A stretch of 64,000 nucleotides of DNA. It comes from Euglena gracilis (Eukaryota; Euglenida; Euglenophyceae; Euglenales). Shown here one piece after another: positions 54,863 through 64,000 of this stretch. The number at the start of each line of letters is the position of its first letter. Position 1 is the stretch's first letter. Both the position numbers and the translations under genes were made by a program. The DNA lies in the NCBI GenBank assembly GCA_039621445.1, contig CP154955.1:4350705-4414704 (forward strand), written 5' to 3'. Below the pieces are notes generated by a model. It worked only from the letters and a program-made list of their open reading frames with translations. It was not told the origin of the DNA and made no database searches.

Positions 54863-56011
54863 TCACACCGTTGTTTTTCTCCTCTTGCTTTGCGGACGTT
54901 CATGTTCCTCCGGAGTACGATGACTGATGACATCGTAATGTGGGGGATTTTGTTGATAAATCACTGAAAGGAGCGGCCCTGTATTCCCATATCGTGTACA
55001 CAGTCGCCAATAATCACCTGCCTCCAAAAAAACGTTTATCCTGATGCCCAGCATGTGACATACCAAGACTATCTCAGGCTCTTCGGCCCAATGGTTGTGG
55101 CTGACGAGGGATGTGAGATACTGGTCACGCTGGTGACCAATCCCCACCAGAACATCTCCAACGGGAATGTCAAATCCTGGCAGAGTGGTATTCCATTGGG
55201 CAGCAATATAACTGGCCAGTCTTTGGCGTAGTTGTATGGCATCCCTGGGCTCGTTTGAACCTAGCACGCAATAAAAAAAGCAAGAACCATCCCCTTTCGC
55301 CTTCCAAATAGTCGTAACCGCCTTTGGAATGCAATCTGATGCTGTCCCTAACTCGGAAGTGGTGATAGAAGCGTGCAGTTGGTCTGTTGTACTTGCGTGG
55401 GATGTGTTTTGAACACATACCTGCACCACAGTGCTGACGTCAACATCCTCCGGTGCTGTTACTCGCGCACCTACATTGGCTGTATTGTTGGAACTTTTGC
55501 AATGTGGTTCATGCAATTTTCTATGTGCATCCCTCTTCCATGTCCGCCCACATCCCATGCGGCACGCATATAAAGCGCAATGCTGTGTTATTGTTGCACA
55601 AATTTTTTCGTGATCGTTCCGTGCAGTGTTTGAAGGGTACCTTTGTCCACATCCTTTCCTGCACTGAAATTTGAGAACATTTTCTGCCCCGGGTTTCAAC
55701 ACTTTGTCTGCTCCTTTCCCATCGTACGATATACCCACCTGTAAGTACAGGGTTTGTAAATGCTTGAAAGTGACAGGCATAAACTTGTGTTGGCACATAT
55801 AATTCGCGAGCTGTGCACGAGGAAGTAAGGACCGCAATCTGCGCACAATGGTGCAAAGGTCATCATCACTTCTAAGTTGAATGAGATGTCCTCTGTACGC
55901 CTGACGCGACTTATACTGTGCACGACGATGCATAGGTCCACACAAAATGTGCAATGTCCGACATGACTCCATGAGTTGTACGTAAAGGATGTCCTCTGTA
56001 CAATGATACAC
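54863..56011 (-). CDS. Helitron C-terminal Cys-rich fingers and OTU cysteine protease domain
   Basis: After the helicase tail come two Cys/His fingers (CRKGCGQRYPSNTARNDHEK-IC, 117-138; CRMGCGRTWKRDAHRKLHEP-HC, 150-171). Then an OTU fold: KGDGSCFFYCVLG (Asp241, Cys244 as catalytic D-G-x-C), YLTSLVSHNHWAEEPEIVLV and NPPHYDVI (His358). A basic KRRK end precedes the stop. OTU proteases remove ubiquitin; they are known passengers of Helitron polyproteins, possibly for self-processing or to counter host turnover (inference). Catalytic residues look intact. The base count between 56009 and 54864 implied a one-base discrepancy when I followed the frame by hand, so the last codons should be checked. 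Confidence 0.8.
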   Translation of the reverse strand: MYHCTEDILYVQLMESCRTLHILCGPMHRRAQYKSRQAYRGHLIQLRSDDDLCTIVRRLRSLLPRAQLANYMCQHKFMPVTFKHLQTLYLQVGISYDGKGADKVLKPGAENVLKFQCRKGCGQRYPSNTARNDHEKICATITQHCALYACRMGCGRTWKRDAHRKLHEPHCKSSNNTANVGARVTAPEDVDVSTVVQVCVQNTSHASTTDQLHASITTSELGTASDCIPKAVTTIWKAKGDGSCFFYCVLGSNEPRDAIQLRQRLASYIAAQWNTTLPGFDIPVGDVLVGIGHQRDQYLTSLVSHNHWAEEPEIVLVCHMLGIRINVFLEAGDYWRLCTRYGNTGPLLSVIYQQNPPHYDVISHRTPEEHERPQSKRRKTTV

Positions 56012-56208
56012 AAAAATTGCACAAGCGGCGTGATGGGATGGTCAACAAAAATGATTTTGTCCAATGTCCGACATTGGACCCATGAAAAGCACGAAAAGAT
56101 TGCATAACGCACAATGTGGACAGGAGATGCACGTACCTCCTTTTGAGCTGAAAGGAATGATTCCCCCCCGATATTGTTGATGAGCCCAATGTGATATCCC
56201 GGGAACAC
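55696..56208 (-). pseudogene. Helitron helicase C-terminal remnant
   Basis: RYAIFSCFSWVQCRTLDKII followed by FVDH fits the Pif1 motif V/VI consensus (F-A-x-T-x-H-K-x-Q-G-x-T-L-D-x-I-I) with substitutions at the K and G positions. The next part (VQFLCIIVQRTSF) parallels 'lyVAlSRvr'. The overlapping OTU frame picks up the final LHRRAQYKSRQAYRGHL tail. Confidence 0.5.
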
Positions 56209-56349
56209 ATTTATTGCCCAGGGCCAATGTTTTCCACAGGCACAGGAATCCTGTCCGTCTTTTTAACCACGATTCCCTTGTGTTTGACCTTGCCATGTGT
56301 CAAAGTGCCCTTCATCACTTTGGACATTTTGGCAATGCATGCAGCAAAC

Positions 56350-57803
56350 TCATTTTTCAATGGCAACTTCCATTATTTTTCTCGTGCTTTCGGCAAATAA
56401 ACGAACCATGACCTCATTCACCATGTGCACACATTTTCGGTCCGTGGACACAATAAGCGCATTTGCCCACGCCCTGTCCCTTTGAAAATCAGAGGGGGTT
56501 ATCAGTTTCAAGGAGGACAAAAATTTGTCTCGGGTGTGTAGCCCTGGTAAAGAAAAAATTCGGTAGGCTGCAACTGCAGCCATGTGCTCCGGATCTTGAG
56601 CCCTGTGTTGGGTATTGAGGCTGATAACTTTGAACGACTGGAACAGTGCATAGCCTTCCAATCAATCTAACGATGCCGCAGATTGCATCTTAGGCTTGAT
56701 GTATAAATCCCCGGGGGGATTTGAACGAAATCACCCATAAGAACCACGCACATGCCCCCAAAGGGTTCACTATTGTTGTCGCACACTCGGCACATGCGCT
56801 TGTCAATGTCCCGCAACATTTTGCAAGTCAACATGGACATTTCATCGATGAGAAGCACTTTGCAGCCTCTAAATTGGGATCGCAAACGATACAGTTTTTC
56901 TTTTCCTCCATCCAACACGGTGTCGTTGACACCGTCCTCGGCATACACACTCAAACCCACCCCATGGTGACACGTCGACCCACGATGTAAATTGCACGCA
57001 GCAACCCCGGAAGGGGCCATGAAACGCAAAACGTTTGGTCCAAATGTTGTAGACAGTCGGTTGTGCAATTCCCTGGCCATTGTGCTTTTTCCGGTTCCTG
57101 GTCCCGCATGTACAACGACACGAGGTGGGATCGGTTTGCATGAAGGATCTGCAATGGAAAGAAATTGTACATATTCAGAAATCATTTTTACAAAAGTTTC
57201 TTGTTCCTCGGTTAAAACGACACTGCTCTGCATACACAGTTGTACGTGGGCTGGATTTGTTCCCACTCGGGAATCAACTTCTGCGGGTTGAAAATCGTCG
57301 CTTTTCAACGCGGCGTACGTCTTATTCAACGTGTCTGATAAAGGTGCACTGGCATCAAATGGGTTAGTGCTATGAATGTGCATTGCAAAGTGATCGTTTG
57401 CATTTGGAGATGTTGTAAGTTGCCCGTGTACGTCCACCGGTGTAGAGAAAATTTTCAATAAGACATTCACCAACCGTGGTTCTGACTGCTCACATTCCTT
57501 CAAACCCTCATTACTGAACTTCTGCATGGCCTCGTGCAGATTGTGCAGGGTGTCGTGAAAATGCTGAACGTTCACTGAATGTCTCATTTCTTGCAATGCA
57601 CCTCTTTCAGCCGCAGCATTGAAATTTATGTCAAGAGGGTGCGGCGTGCCCCATTTCTTTTGATTTCTGTTTCTTATTATGGCAGAAAGAACAGAATTTT
57701 TTGTGAAACCGCTGTTAGGGTTATCAACCTTTGAACATAGGCGAACCGTGCACGATCTAAATATGGTGCGTCCTTTTTTCTTGCATGCTCTTCCCAGTTG
57801 CAA
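56350..57803 (-). pseudogene. Helitron Pif1-type helicase, N-terminal and central motifs
   Basis: 57803-56667 carries Walker A HAGPGTGKST (residues 232-241), motif Ia RFMAPSGVAACNLHRGSTCH, Walker B LLIDEMSML (318-325 region) and motif III VLMGDFVQIPPG. A frameshift at CCCCCCGGGG (near 56715) and a TGA (56662-56664) follow. 56661-56350 then continues GYALFQSFKVISLNTQHRAQ with SDFQRDRAWANALIVSTDRK, matching the region between motifs III and IV. The helicase unwinds DNA during Helitron transposition. Confidence 0.85.
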
Positions 57804-59743
57804 AAATCAGCCCATGAATTTTTGGGTGGGTGTTCAAAACTCCACGGAACGATGAAAGTCATCACAAATTGTGCCCAAATTTTCTTGATGCGAGGCTGTC
57901 CATCCTCCCCCGGCCATTTAGGAAATTTTCTCCCAGATAACACTGGGCACCGGAATTGATTTCCCATTTTTTGAACCCACGTTTCAGCCAACAAATGCTT
58001 ATCATGCAACTGAAACGTTGTACATTTCGGACATCCTTCAGGCGCTTCACTGCCATTATTGGCATCACTTTGTAACAAAAAATGTGCAGCGTATTCCAAC
58101 GCATTGATGCTTTCTAATTCACAACCGCGTAAAGCATAATTGTATGCAGCCGGGATACCCACGATGATTGACTTTCCCTCATGCAAAATGGAAACCAGTT
58201 CCGTTGTACCTCCTTCCTCGACGAAAGGATCATCCAAGTTATCTATTTGACGCGAATGCATCAGGGTGGCAGTTGCATCCGACTTCTTTCTCCTGTCCTT
58301 CCTGTTAACGTTTTGTCGTGCCAAATGCGTGCGACCTAGTCCTGCTACTTGTTGTTGAAAAAAATTGTTTGCTGCATCGTCATTGGAATCACTGCTGTCT
58401 TCGGTCTGTGATTCCTGATGTTCACTGTCATCCCCAATGATGTCATCGTCATCATTGAAATCATCATCAACGTCATCCTCATTGCTCTCGTCATCCATTT
58501 GGGCATCTGCGTCAACGTTGCATGGCACTCCCCCATCCGCTGCATTATTTGTGGCTGCAGTAACCGTGTCATCATTTTTTGAACTCACTTCTGAGCACGG
58601 ATTTGCACCGTCGTGGAAATTTTTGTCGCCTGAATCCTCCATCGCAGGAAAAAGAATTGGCAAACTGGAGATGTAATGCCAGGGATTTACAATGACAAAT
58701 TTATGGGATGCATGCCAGGATGGAAAACCTAGGACTGCCGTTGCGGCCATTTGAGCTCCCACCTCAATTTTTCGATCCATGGCATTAACGACACGTTTCA
58801 AAAGGGCGGCATAATCCTCTTTCTGTTGCACTTTGTGTCCGAGCCGTTCCTCAACTTCACCCAAGACGTGACGCAAAACGGATAAAACCCCGCCCAGCTT
58901 GACGGGGTTCTTTGTGCAATATCCCACAACATAATTTGCCAGAGCAAGTACGCCCACCTCCCCGCCTAGAATTTGTGCATTTGAGTTACAAGCAAGGATG
59001 AACGATACAAGTTTGCTACAATCAACACGTCCGTCACATTTGTGTGGTCGCTTCGTTTCCCATACCACCAAGTGGCTATCAATTGTGGGATCTTGTGCAA
59101 TACTTGCCATGTGTTCCAATGGAATCTCGTGTAAATCGTGTCCGCCTGTTTCCATTTTACGTGCCACAAAATGGTGGGGTCCTGTTTCGGTCAGGTGGGA
59201 TCCACACGCTCGTGGCATGCCAAAACGGCAACCAAATCTTCCAGCCGGTGGTTTGCCACAACTAGGTATGAGACAGCGGTGTATTTGCAGAGCCCCCATA
59301 ACTTCCTCCGCAAATTGCATGATGGACACATATGCATCTTCGACATTTTCGGACAATGGGGGCATCCGTTCTTTTTCTTCCAGCATGCGGGGCGCTGAGG
59401 AATGGTCCCTTTGCCTTTGCTCCCATTTTTCATGCTCTACATTGCATAAACTACTGCAAACTTGAGAATCCAGAACCCTTGCAGCAATTTTTATTGCATC
59501 TTTATCCTGAATGATCGCATCCAACATGTGGGGTGGAATCCCCCCCCAAAATACCCCGTGCCCATGCAATGAACCTCGAGACTGAGCCTCTGTGCAAACA
59601 ACTGCAGCTATGGGTGTTCCATGCATGCCCACTTTTCTGGAAGACGTGGATTCATGTTTTCGGGTAGTATTTGCATCAGGAACCTTTAATAGAACTTTCA
59701 TGAAGGCAAGCACTTGTCTCTCAAATATACGAGCAGCAGCCAT
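57677..59743 (-). pseudogene. Helitron Rep (HUH endonuclease) domain
   Basis: The HUH motif is EAQSRGSLHGHGVFW (His60 and His62 of this 688-residue frame). The tyrosine motif is YVVGYCTKNP (Tyr271, Tyr275, Lys278), the Y-x3-Y-x2-K of Helitron Rep with two tyrosines that nick DNA and form covalent 5' links. A cysteine-rich block (HRCLIPSCGKPPAGRFGCRF) lies between, and a long acidic run (about 400-450, DDESNEDDVDDDFNDDDD) follows. CPKC and a WAQFVMTFIVPW segment lead to the helicase. All catalytic residues are present. The frame shifts near 57720 into the helicase. Confidence 0.88.
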
Positions 59744-59748
59744 TTTAT

Positions 59749-60552
59749 TTAGCCATTTGATATTGTGGAAAATTTTGCCGATGTCTCTGGCATTTCAATT
59801 GAGATTTTTTCCTTGCCCATGCACAATGCTAGTGTCAGCACATTATCCACCTCATTTGGTGCAAATGTAAAGAAAACGGATGGCATGCCGAACCATGCAA
59901 GCATTGCTTGCATTTTCCCAAGGGTGGCATACCTTTCGGAAGAACCGAACGGCACAATACTATGACAAGTGCGAAGAATTGGCAAAAATTCCATCAGTAA
60001 CTTTGTGGCCAACAAACCCGTTGGGTTCTTGATTGCCTCATCTAAGCGTTCTTTAAAATCAGCACTATTCACGGCGTTTTCAAAGCGAGTCAAAAATGAA
60101 GGGGTTGCTTTGAGGCGACGACTTATGCTTCGGAGAGCCATGTGCCTTAACTTTTGATTGAAAAGGAGAAGGACAAAATCCCGGCTCTCAGCAAACCTGT
60201 GGTCGTATTGATACAAAAGATGACGCACGGTTTCCGTATTTAAACCACTGTTTTTTTCAATGCCTTGATATGTCATGAACAAAGTGGGAAAAGATCCCAT
60301 TAGTAGATGTGCATTCCGCGTGAACTCGTTGACAGGGGTTTCATCCCTATGAACAAACGTGGTCGCACGGTTTTGGCAAATATCCCGAATGCATTGGGCC
60401 ACTGCTGGGAGGTCATTACTTGCAGACGCGAGCATGGTGCCATCCGCTACTAAAACTGCATCGTCGATGGCATTTGTTTCTAATTCACTGGAAGGGTTTG
60501 CAATGTCCGCAGTCATGCGGGCATCACACGACCTTGCTTCACCTTCCTCCAC
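59749..60552 (-). pseudogene. Helitron N-terminal (Helitron_like_N) domain
   Basis: In frame with the preceding segment across a single stop. Recognisable features are FTRNAHLLMGSFPTLFMTYQ (the F-P-x-L-F entry motif), HMALRSISRRLKATPSFLTR and MLAWFGMPSVFFTFAPNEVD (the G-x-P-x-x-F-x-T-x-x-x-x-E core). This domain precedes the HUH nuclease in Helitron transposases. It ends at a TAA beside a frameshift; the next segment begins six bases on in another frame. Confidence 0.75.
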
Positions 60553-60609
60553 AATTTCAACTCTCTCAAAAATAGCGGAACAAAATGCATGTATCTCGGA
60601 GGGTTCATG

Positions 60610-62061
60610 TTACAAAATTTCAACTGTTGCGTACAATGGATTGATGCGCTTCAAAACAATAAGCCATTGTATCAACCTGTCCCAATTGACAGTGAAAATT
60701 CTTTCAATTTTGGCTCTGCAACGTTCAGTTGCCATCACTTGATCCCATTGAGGCTTTGTCCCCATGAACAAAACTTTGGTTTCTTTCAGCCGGGCCACAT
60801 TTGGAAGGGCCAAAATGGTTTGCTCCAACCCTTCATGGGGAAAAGAGATTGTGTGTCCCTTAATTCCCCACCCCACGCCATGCCCACCCCCTATGGCCAC
60901 CAGTTTCACGATTGAGATACATGTCCTCACAGGCGCAATGAGGCGTTCCTCTAGCGCTGTCAATTGAGGCAGTCCCGACCTATTCCCGAAATGTTTTCCA
61001 CTGGCAATATATCTTGGTGGACGAACAGGGCTTGGCCCAATGAGTGATTTTTGGCACTGTTTGCAAACATGAGCATCTCCTCCTTCAGGGACACCATGCA
61101 ACCAATACAAATTGCCCCCATGCTGCACAATGCACAGATGGCAATGGTGCTTGGGAGGGATTTTTGCCAAGCGCTCCTGTTCAACTTCATTCAATTGCAG
61201 CACGTGCAAAGATTGAAGTGAAACACGTGTCACTTCAATGAAATCTTCCACACCACACACTTGACAAATGTTTATGCTCTCCAGAACGCCAACGCTTTCT
61301 TCCCACTCTTTCGCCATAGAAACAACACTTTGCGGTGTCAGTTCTTCATGCTCCAGCTTCTGCAAAAGTTCATCTCTCTGGGCGCTTGGAAATGAATACG
61401 GACTTGTGGGCCATATGCCCCACCCAGTTGAATCCCACCATCCCCGTATGACCGCCGGTAATGATTTCCATCCCCCCAACGACCGAAATTCTGTTTCGTT
61501 TGGGGGCTCAACAGTTAGCAATTGTGCAAACTGTTCATCTACCAGTTTCCCTGGTGCAAAATTCATCCTCGATGAGGCATGTAATTGTTCCCACACAAAG
61601 CTCTTGTGTCCTCCAAATGATGCACCCAACACCCCACTTTGTGCGCCTTGCATTCCTCCCTCAGCACCTTCTCCGGCATGCACCATACCCTGAACCCCAC
61701 TACACCCTCCTTCTGCACCGTGTGGGGCACCAGCTTCAGCACCTTGCATTCCTCCGTCAGCACCTTCATCAGCATACACCCCACCCTCAACCCCCCCCTC
61801 AGCGGCAAACGCCAGACCTGCAAACCCACTTGGTCCACCTTTGTCACCAGAATGTCCCCCTTGACGACCGTGTGATGCTCCTTGTGCACCACTGTGCAGA
61901 CCCTCGTAGCCATGCATACCCGTGTCCGTGCTCTCCTCATGAAACAAGCGCCTTCTCGACACACTATGAGTTGGTGCCTTCACGCAACCCAGCACGTGCC
62001 GTCGCATGTGCTGCCCTCTTGAAAATTCTTCTTTGCAATAAGGGCACACTCGTGAGGACAA
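60610..62061 (-). pseudogene. Helitron polyprotein: zinc finger, Gly-rich linker, DUF6570-like region
   Basis: Begins inside the fourth C2H2 finger. A Gly/Ala-rich degenerate repeat linker follows (GAQGASHGRQGGHSGDKGGP..., about residues 50-150). Then come C-x2-C pairs (CQVCGVEDF, CHLCIVQHGG, CKQCQKSL) and GLPQLTALEERLIAPVRTCI with GWGIKGHTISFPHEG, a pattern found N-terminal to the Helitron domain in many protist and animal Helitron-like proteins (DUF6570). It ends NPLYATVEIL at an in-frame TAA, after which the same frame continues HEPSEIHAFCSAIFERVE. Confidence 0.65.
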
Positions 62062-62948
62062 CGGGGTCCTTGGGAGGGGTCACACGTTTTGAGATGTCGC
62101 TTCAAATTACATGAATCACAAAAAACCTGATTACATTTGCTGCAGCGGAATCGTCCAGGACTACGAGTGTTTGAAGTGTCAACGGAATGCTTGTCACGCA
62201 TGTGCCTCAGCATATGCTGATTTGATGCAAACGTTCTCTCACAGTGAAGACATTGTAGCCTGTCACTTTCACTGGCCTCCATAGTGCAGTCTTCTAGAAG
62301 CGTGGCATCTGCCGATGTGGATTCACAAACCCTTTGTTCAACACCTGCGTGGACATTTCGCAAATGGCGTAGCAAATTTGGCCTTGTTGAAAATTCCTTC
62401 ATGCAATATTTGCATTGCGGCCTTGTAATAGTACTTCGTTCCATGAAATTAGAACGTCCAAGACTCAACGCTGCATCCTGTGGCCAAGAACTGTCACAGT
62501 TTTCCACAAAGCCATACATTTTGCAACCGGATTTGCTCTTTATTTCTGCATTGTTGGTTGCATCCCAAGAGCCAAATGCATATTCAGTACGCATCACTTG
62601 TTCCATCTCGAAATCCCCCCAACATTCAGAAGCATCATCCAAAGATGTTTGGTGCATTCCTCGGTCATTTGCTACGACAGAGCTGCTAGCAAATGACACA
62701 CGATCCTTGAAAATTTTAATGATTGCAAACAAGAGACACCCAGAAGCAACAAAAACAACGGCAGTATTCCATGATGTTGGACATACCGTCATTGTTTGAT
62801 CGGTTGAATTCATTTTCTGCATTGTTGAAGAAAATTGGCAAATGCTGTAGGAGAAGAGAACGCAGGATAAAAGCACTCGATATCGTATCTCACCGACCAC
62901 TGCACGACCTACGGTGCAGAGATTCATTTGTGCATTGTACTGGAACAT
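61980..62948 (-). pseudogene. Helitron N-terminal C2H2 zinc-finger segment
   Basis: Likely start near 62823 (MQKMNSTDQTMTVCPTSWNT), followed by a hydrophobic run (TAVVFVASGCLLFAIIKIF) that could span a membrane or be chance. Three C2H2 fingers follow: CKYCMKEFSTRPNLLRHLRN-VH, CLHCERTFASNQHMLRHMRD-KH and CSKCNQVFCDSCNLKRHLKT-C. A fourth (CPYCKEEFSRGQHMRRHVLG-C) lies in the next frame after an indel at the CCCCG near 62065. The fingers probably bind DNA or RNA of the element. Confidence 0.7.
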
Positions 62949-64000
62949 TACCCTTCAGTAGGACAGCATTGTCCACACAGTGCTGTGAAAAATTTGCAGA
63001 CCATGAAATGCCATGACTGGGTCTAAGTGCAATGGGTTGCAAATGACAACGTCGGACCTCGATGAATCTTTCTTTTGATCCTGCCTTGTGTAGGAGCAAG
63101 TTCCAGGGATGACATGCCCAACGAGGTATCTTGCAAACAGCGGAACATGGTGTGGTTCATATGTGCTCTGCCAAAGAATATCTGACTTTGGGGGAGGATT
63201 CAAAAAGAGCTGGGTGTCAGCCACAGTTGTCCATCACTTTCTGTCAAAATTCAGCCATGTTCCATCACAGTTTGTCCCGAAACGCCATTAGAATGACGTA
63301 ATTCCGGAGGGAAATGTTTTGAAAAAAGTGCTAAAACAAACGGACGATGAAATTGTTTGTTCCTTGTACCAGAAAAAGTAATTCATATCCTCCGTCGATC
63401 GACATGCATTACGAGGCCAGATGGGTCACAATTTCTGTGAAATTTACAAAAAGCATTTGCCTATACAAATGGACTTCATACACAACTTTTTGCTCACATT
63501 TGGCTATATTTTAGGCATCACCGCGTACGTTGTTCTCCTGTTTAATTCTGGTGGGAGCTTTTTCGAGGAACAGCAGTGATGCCAACAGCGATGGTGATGA
63601 TGAAAATGCTGAAAGGAACAGAAAATATTTCACATCCACAAGCAATGTCCAAAGAACCCTGTTCAAAACAACATTTATAGGAAATCAATGTTTGACTTCA
63701 AACCTGCACGCGGCAAGAGTGGTGATGGTGGTGGTGTTATTGGCCGTGTGGTGGTTGGTCATATCACACACGCGGCAATAAATACGGGCCAAAATCAGCA
63801 AACAATGCCTGTGGTAGCGACGAATCGGGCTGTCATGGGGTGCGGGAGGAATTCCAAAGGGGCATGTTCGTAGTAGGGCTTTTCTAAGGCGAAGTGCAAC
63901 CCATCGTCGGGGGGGGGGAGGCATGCAGTAGCTGAAATCCAAGCACCAAGCCAAAATTCGTGCTGGGAGCAACCCCGGGGGAGGTTCAGTGACATAACTT
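62949..64000. other. Unassigned flank of the Helitron
   Basis: No supported gene. Contains GGTGGTGGTG at 63722-63735 and a G-run at 63908-63919. The Helitron 5' end may fall at its left edge. Confidence 0.35.

Larger units (their letters stand above)
54863..62948 (-). mobile_element. Autonomous-type Helitron, decayed (zinc fingers, Rep, Pif1 helicase, OTU)
   Basis: A single ancestral polyprotein frame can be followed from 62948 to about 54864 through at least five frameshifts and two stops. Order: C2H2 fingers, DUF6570-like region, Helitron N-terminal domain, HUH Rep, Pif1-type helicase, Cys-rich fingers, OTU protease. The fusion of Rep and helicase defines Helitrons, which move by rolling-circle or peel-and-paste replication. 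I could not place the 5'-TC and 3'-CTRR/hairpin termini. Confidence 0.88.

Overview
The window is eukaryotic nuclear DNA from a large, repeat-laden genome, most likely a protist or microalga; I cannot name the species. The evidence is short GT-AG introns (47-135 nt), intron-bearing EF-1alpha gene remnants, Helitron, PIF/Harbinger and LINE-type elements, long microsatellites and very many C/G homopolymer runs. I see no ordinary complete host gene, no rRNA or tRNA gene and no CRISPR array.

Layout. 1-24,400: non-coding, with a 376-bp (GT)n tract, a few weak exon candidates, two clusters of GCGCAAATGCGC palindromes (1.2-4.1 kb and 13.6-16.3 kb) and many short foldback repeats whose termini are C-runs. 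24,476-25,495: decayed tyrosine-recombinase-like reading frame. 25.5-27.5 kb: MITE-like and inverted repeats. 27.5-29.1 kb (+): 5' part of a retroelement with 34-residue tandem repeats fused in frame to a 2A peptide; a related fragment lies inverted at 29.1-29.3 kb. 31,186-41,690 (-): a LINE-type retroelement whose polyprotein order is coiled-coil/Q-rich region, WW/zinc-knuckle-like region, an NPPF domain, reverse transcriptase, and CCHC/restriction-like endonuclease. It carries two intact 2A-like sites and a third broken by an indel. It is split by two DNA transposons. One is a PIF/Harbinger element (32,771-35,410) with an apparently intact six-exon Myb-like gene followed directly by a DDE transposase gene. 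The other is a 1.8-kb TIR element (37,544-39,335) carrying EF-1alpha exons and introns. Removing each insertion plus one target-site copy restores the host frame exactly.

41.7-52.5 kb: dispersed repeats, MITE-like elements and two more EF-1alpha fragments. 52.49-54.86 kb: about 26 copies of a 90-bp minisatellite. 54.86-62.95 kb (-): a decayed Helitron with zinc fingers, a DUF6570-like region, Helitron N-terminal domain, HUH Rep, Pif1 helicase and OTU protease. The last kilobase is unassigned.

The genes are those of selfish elements nested in one another. The most interesting system is the retroelement that appears to divide its polyprotein with several ribosome-skipping 2A sites.
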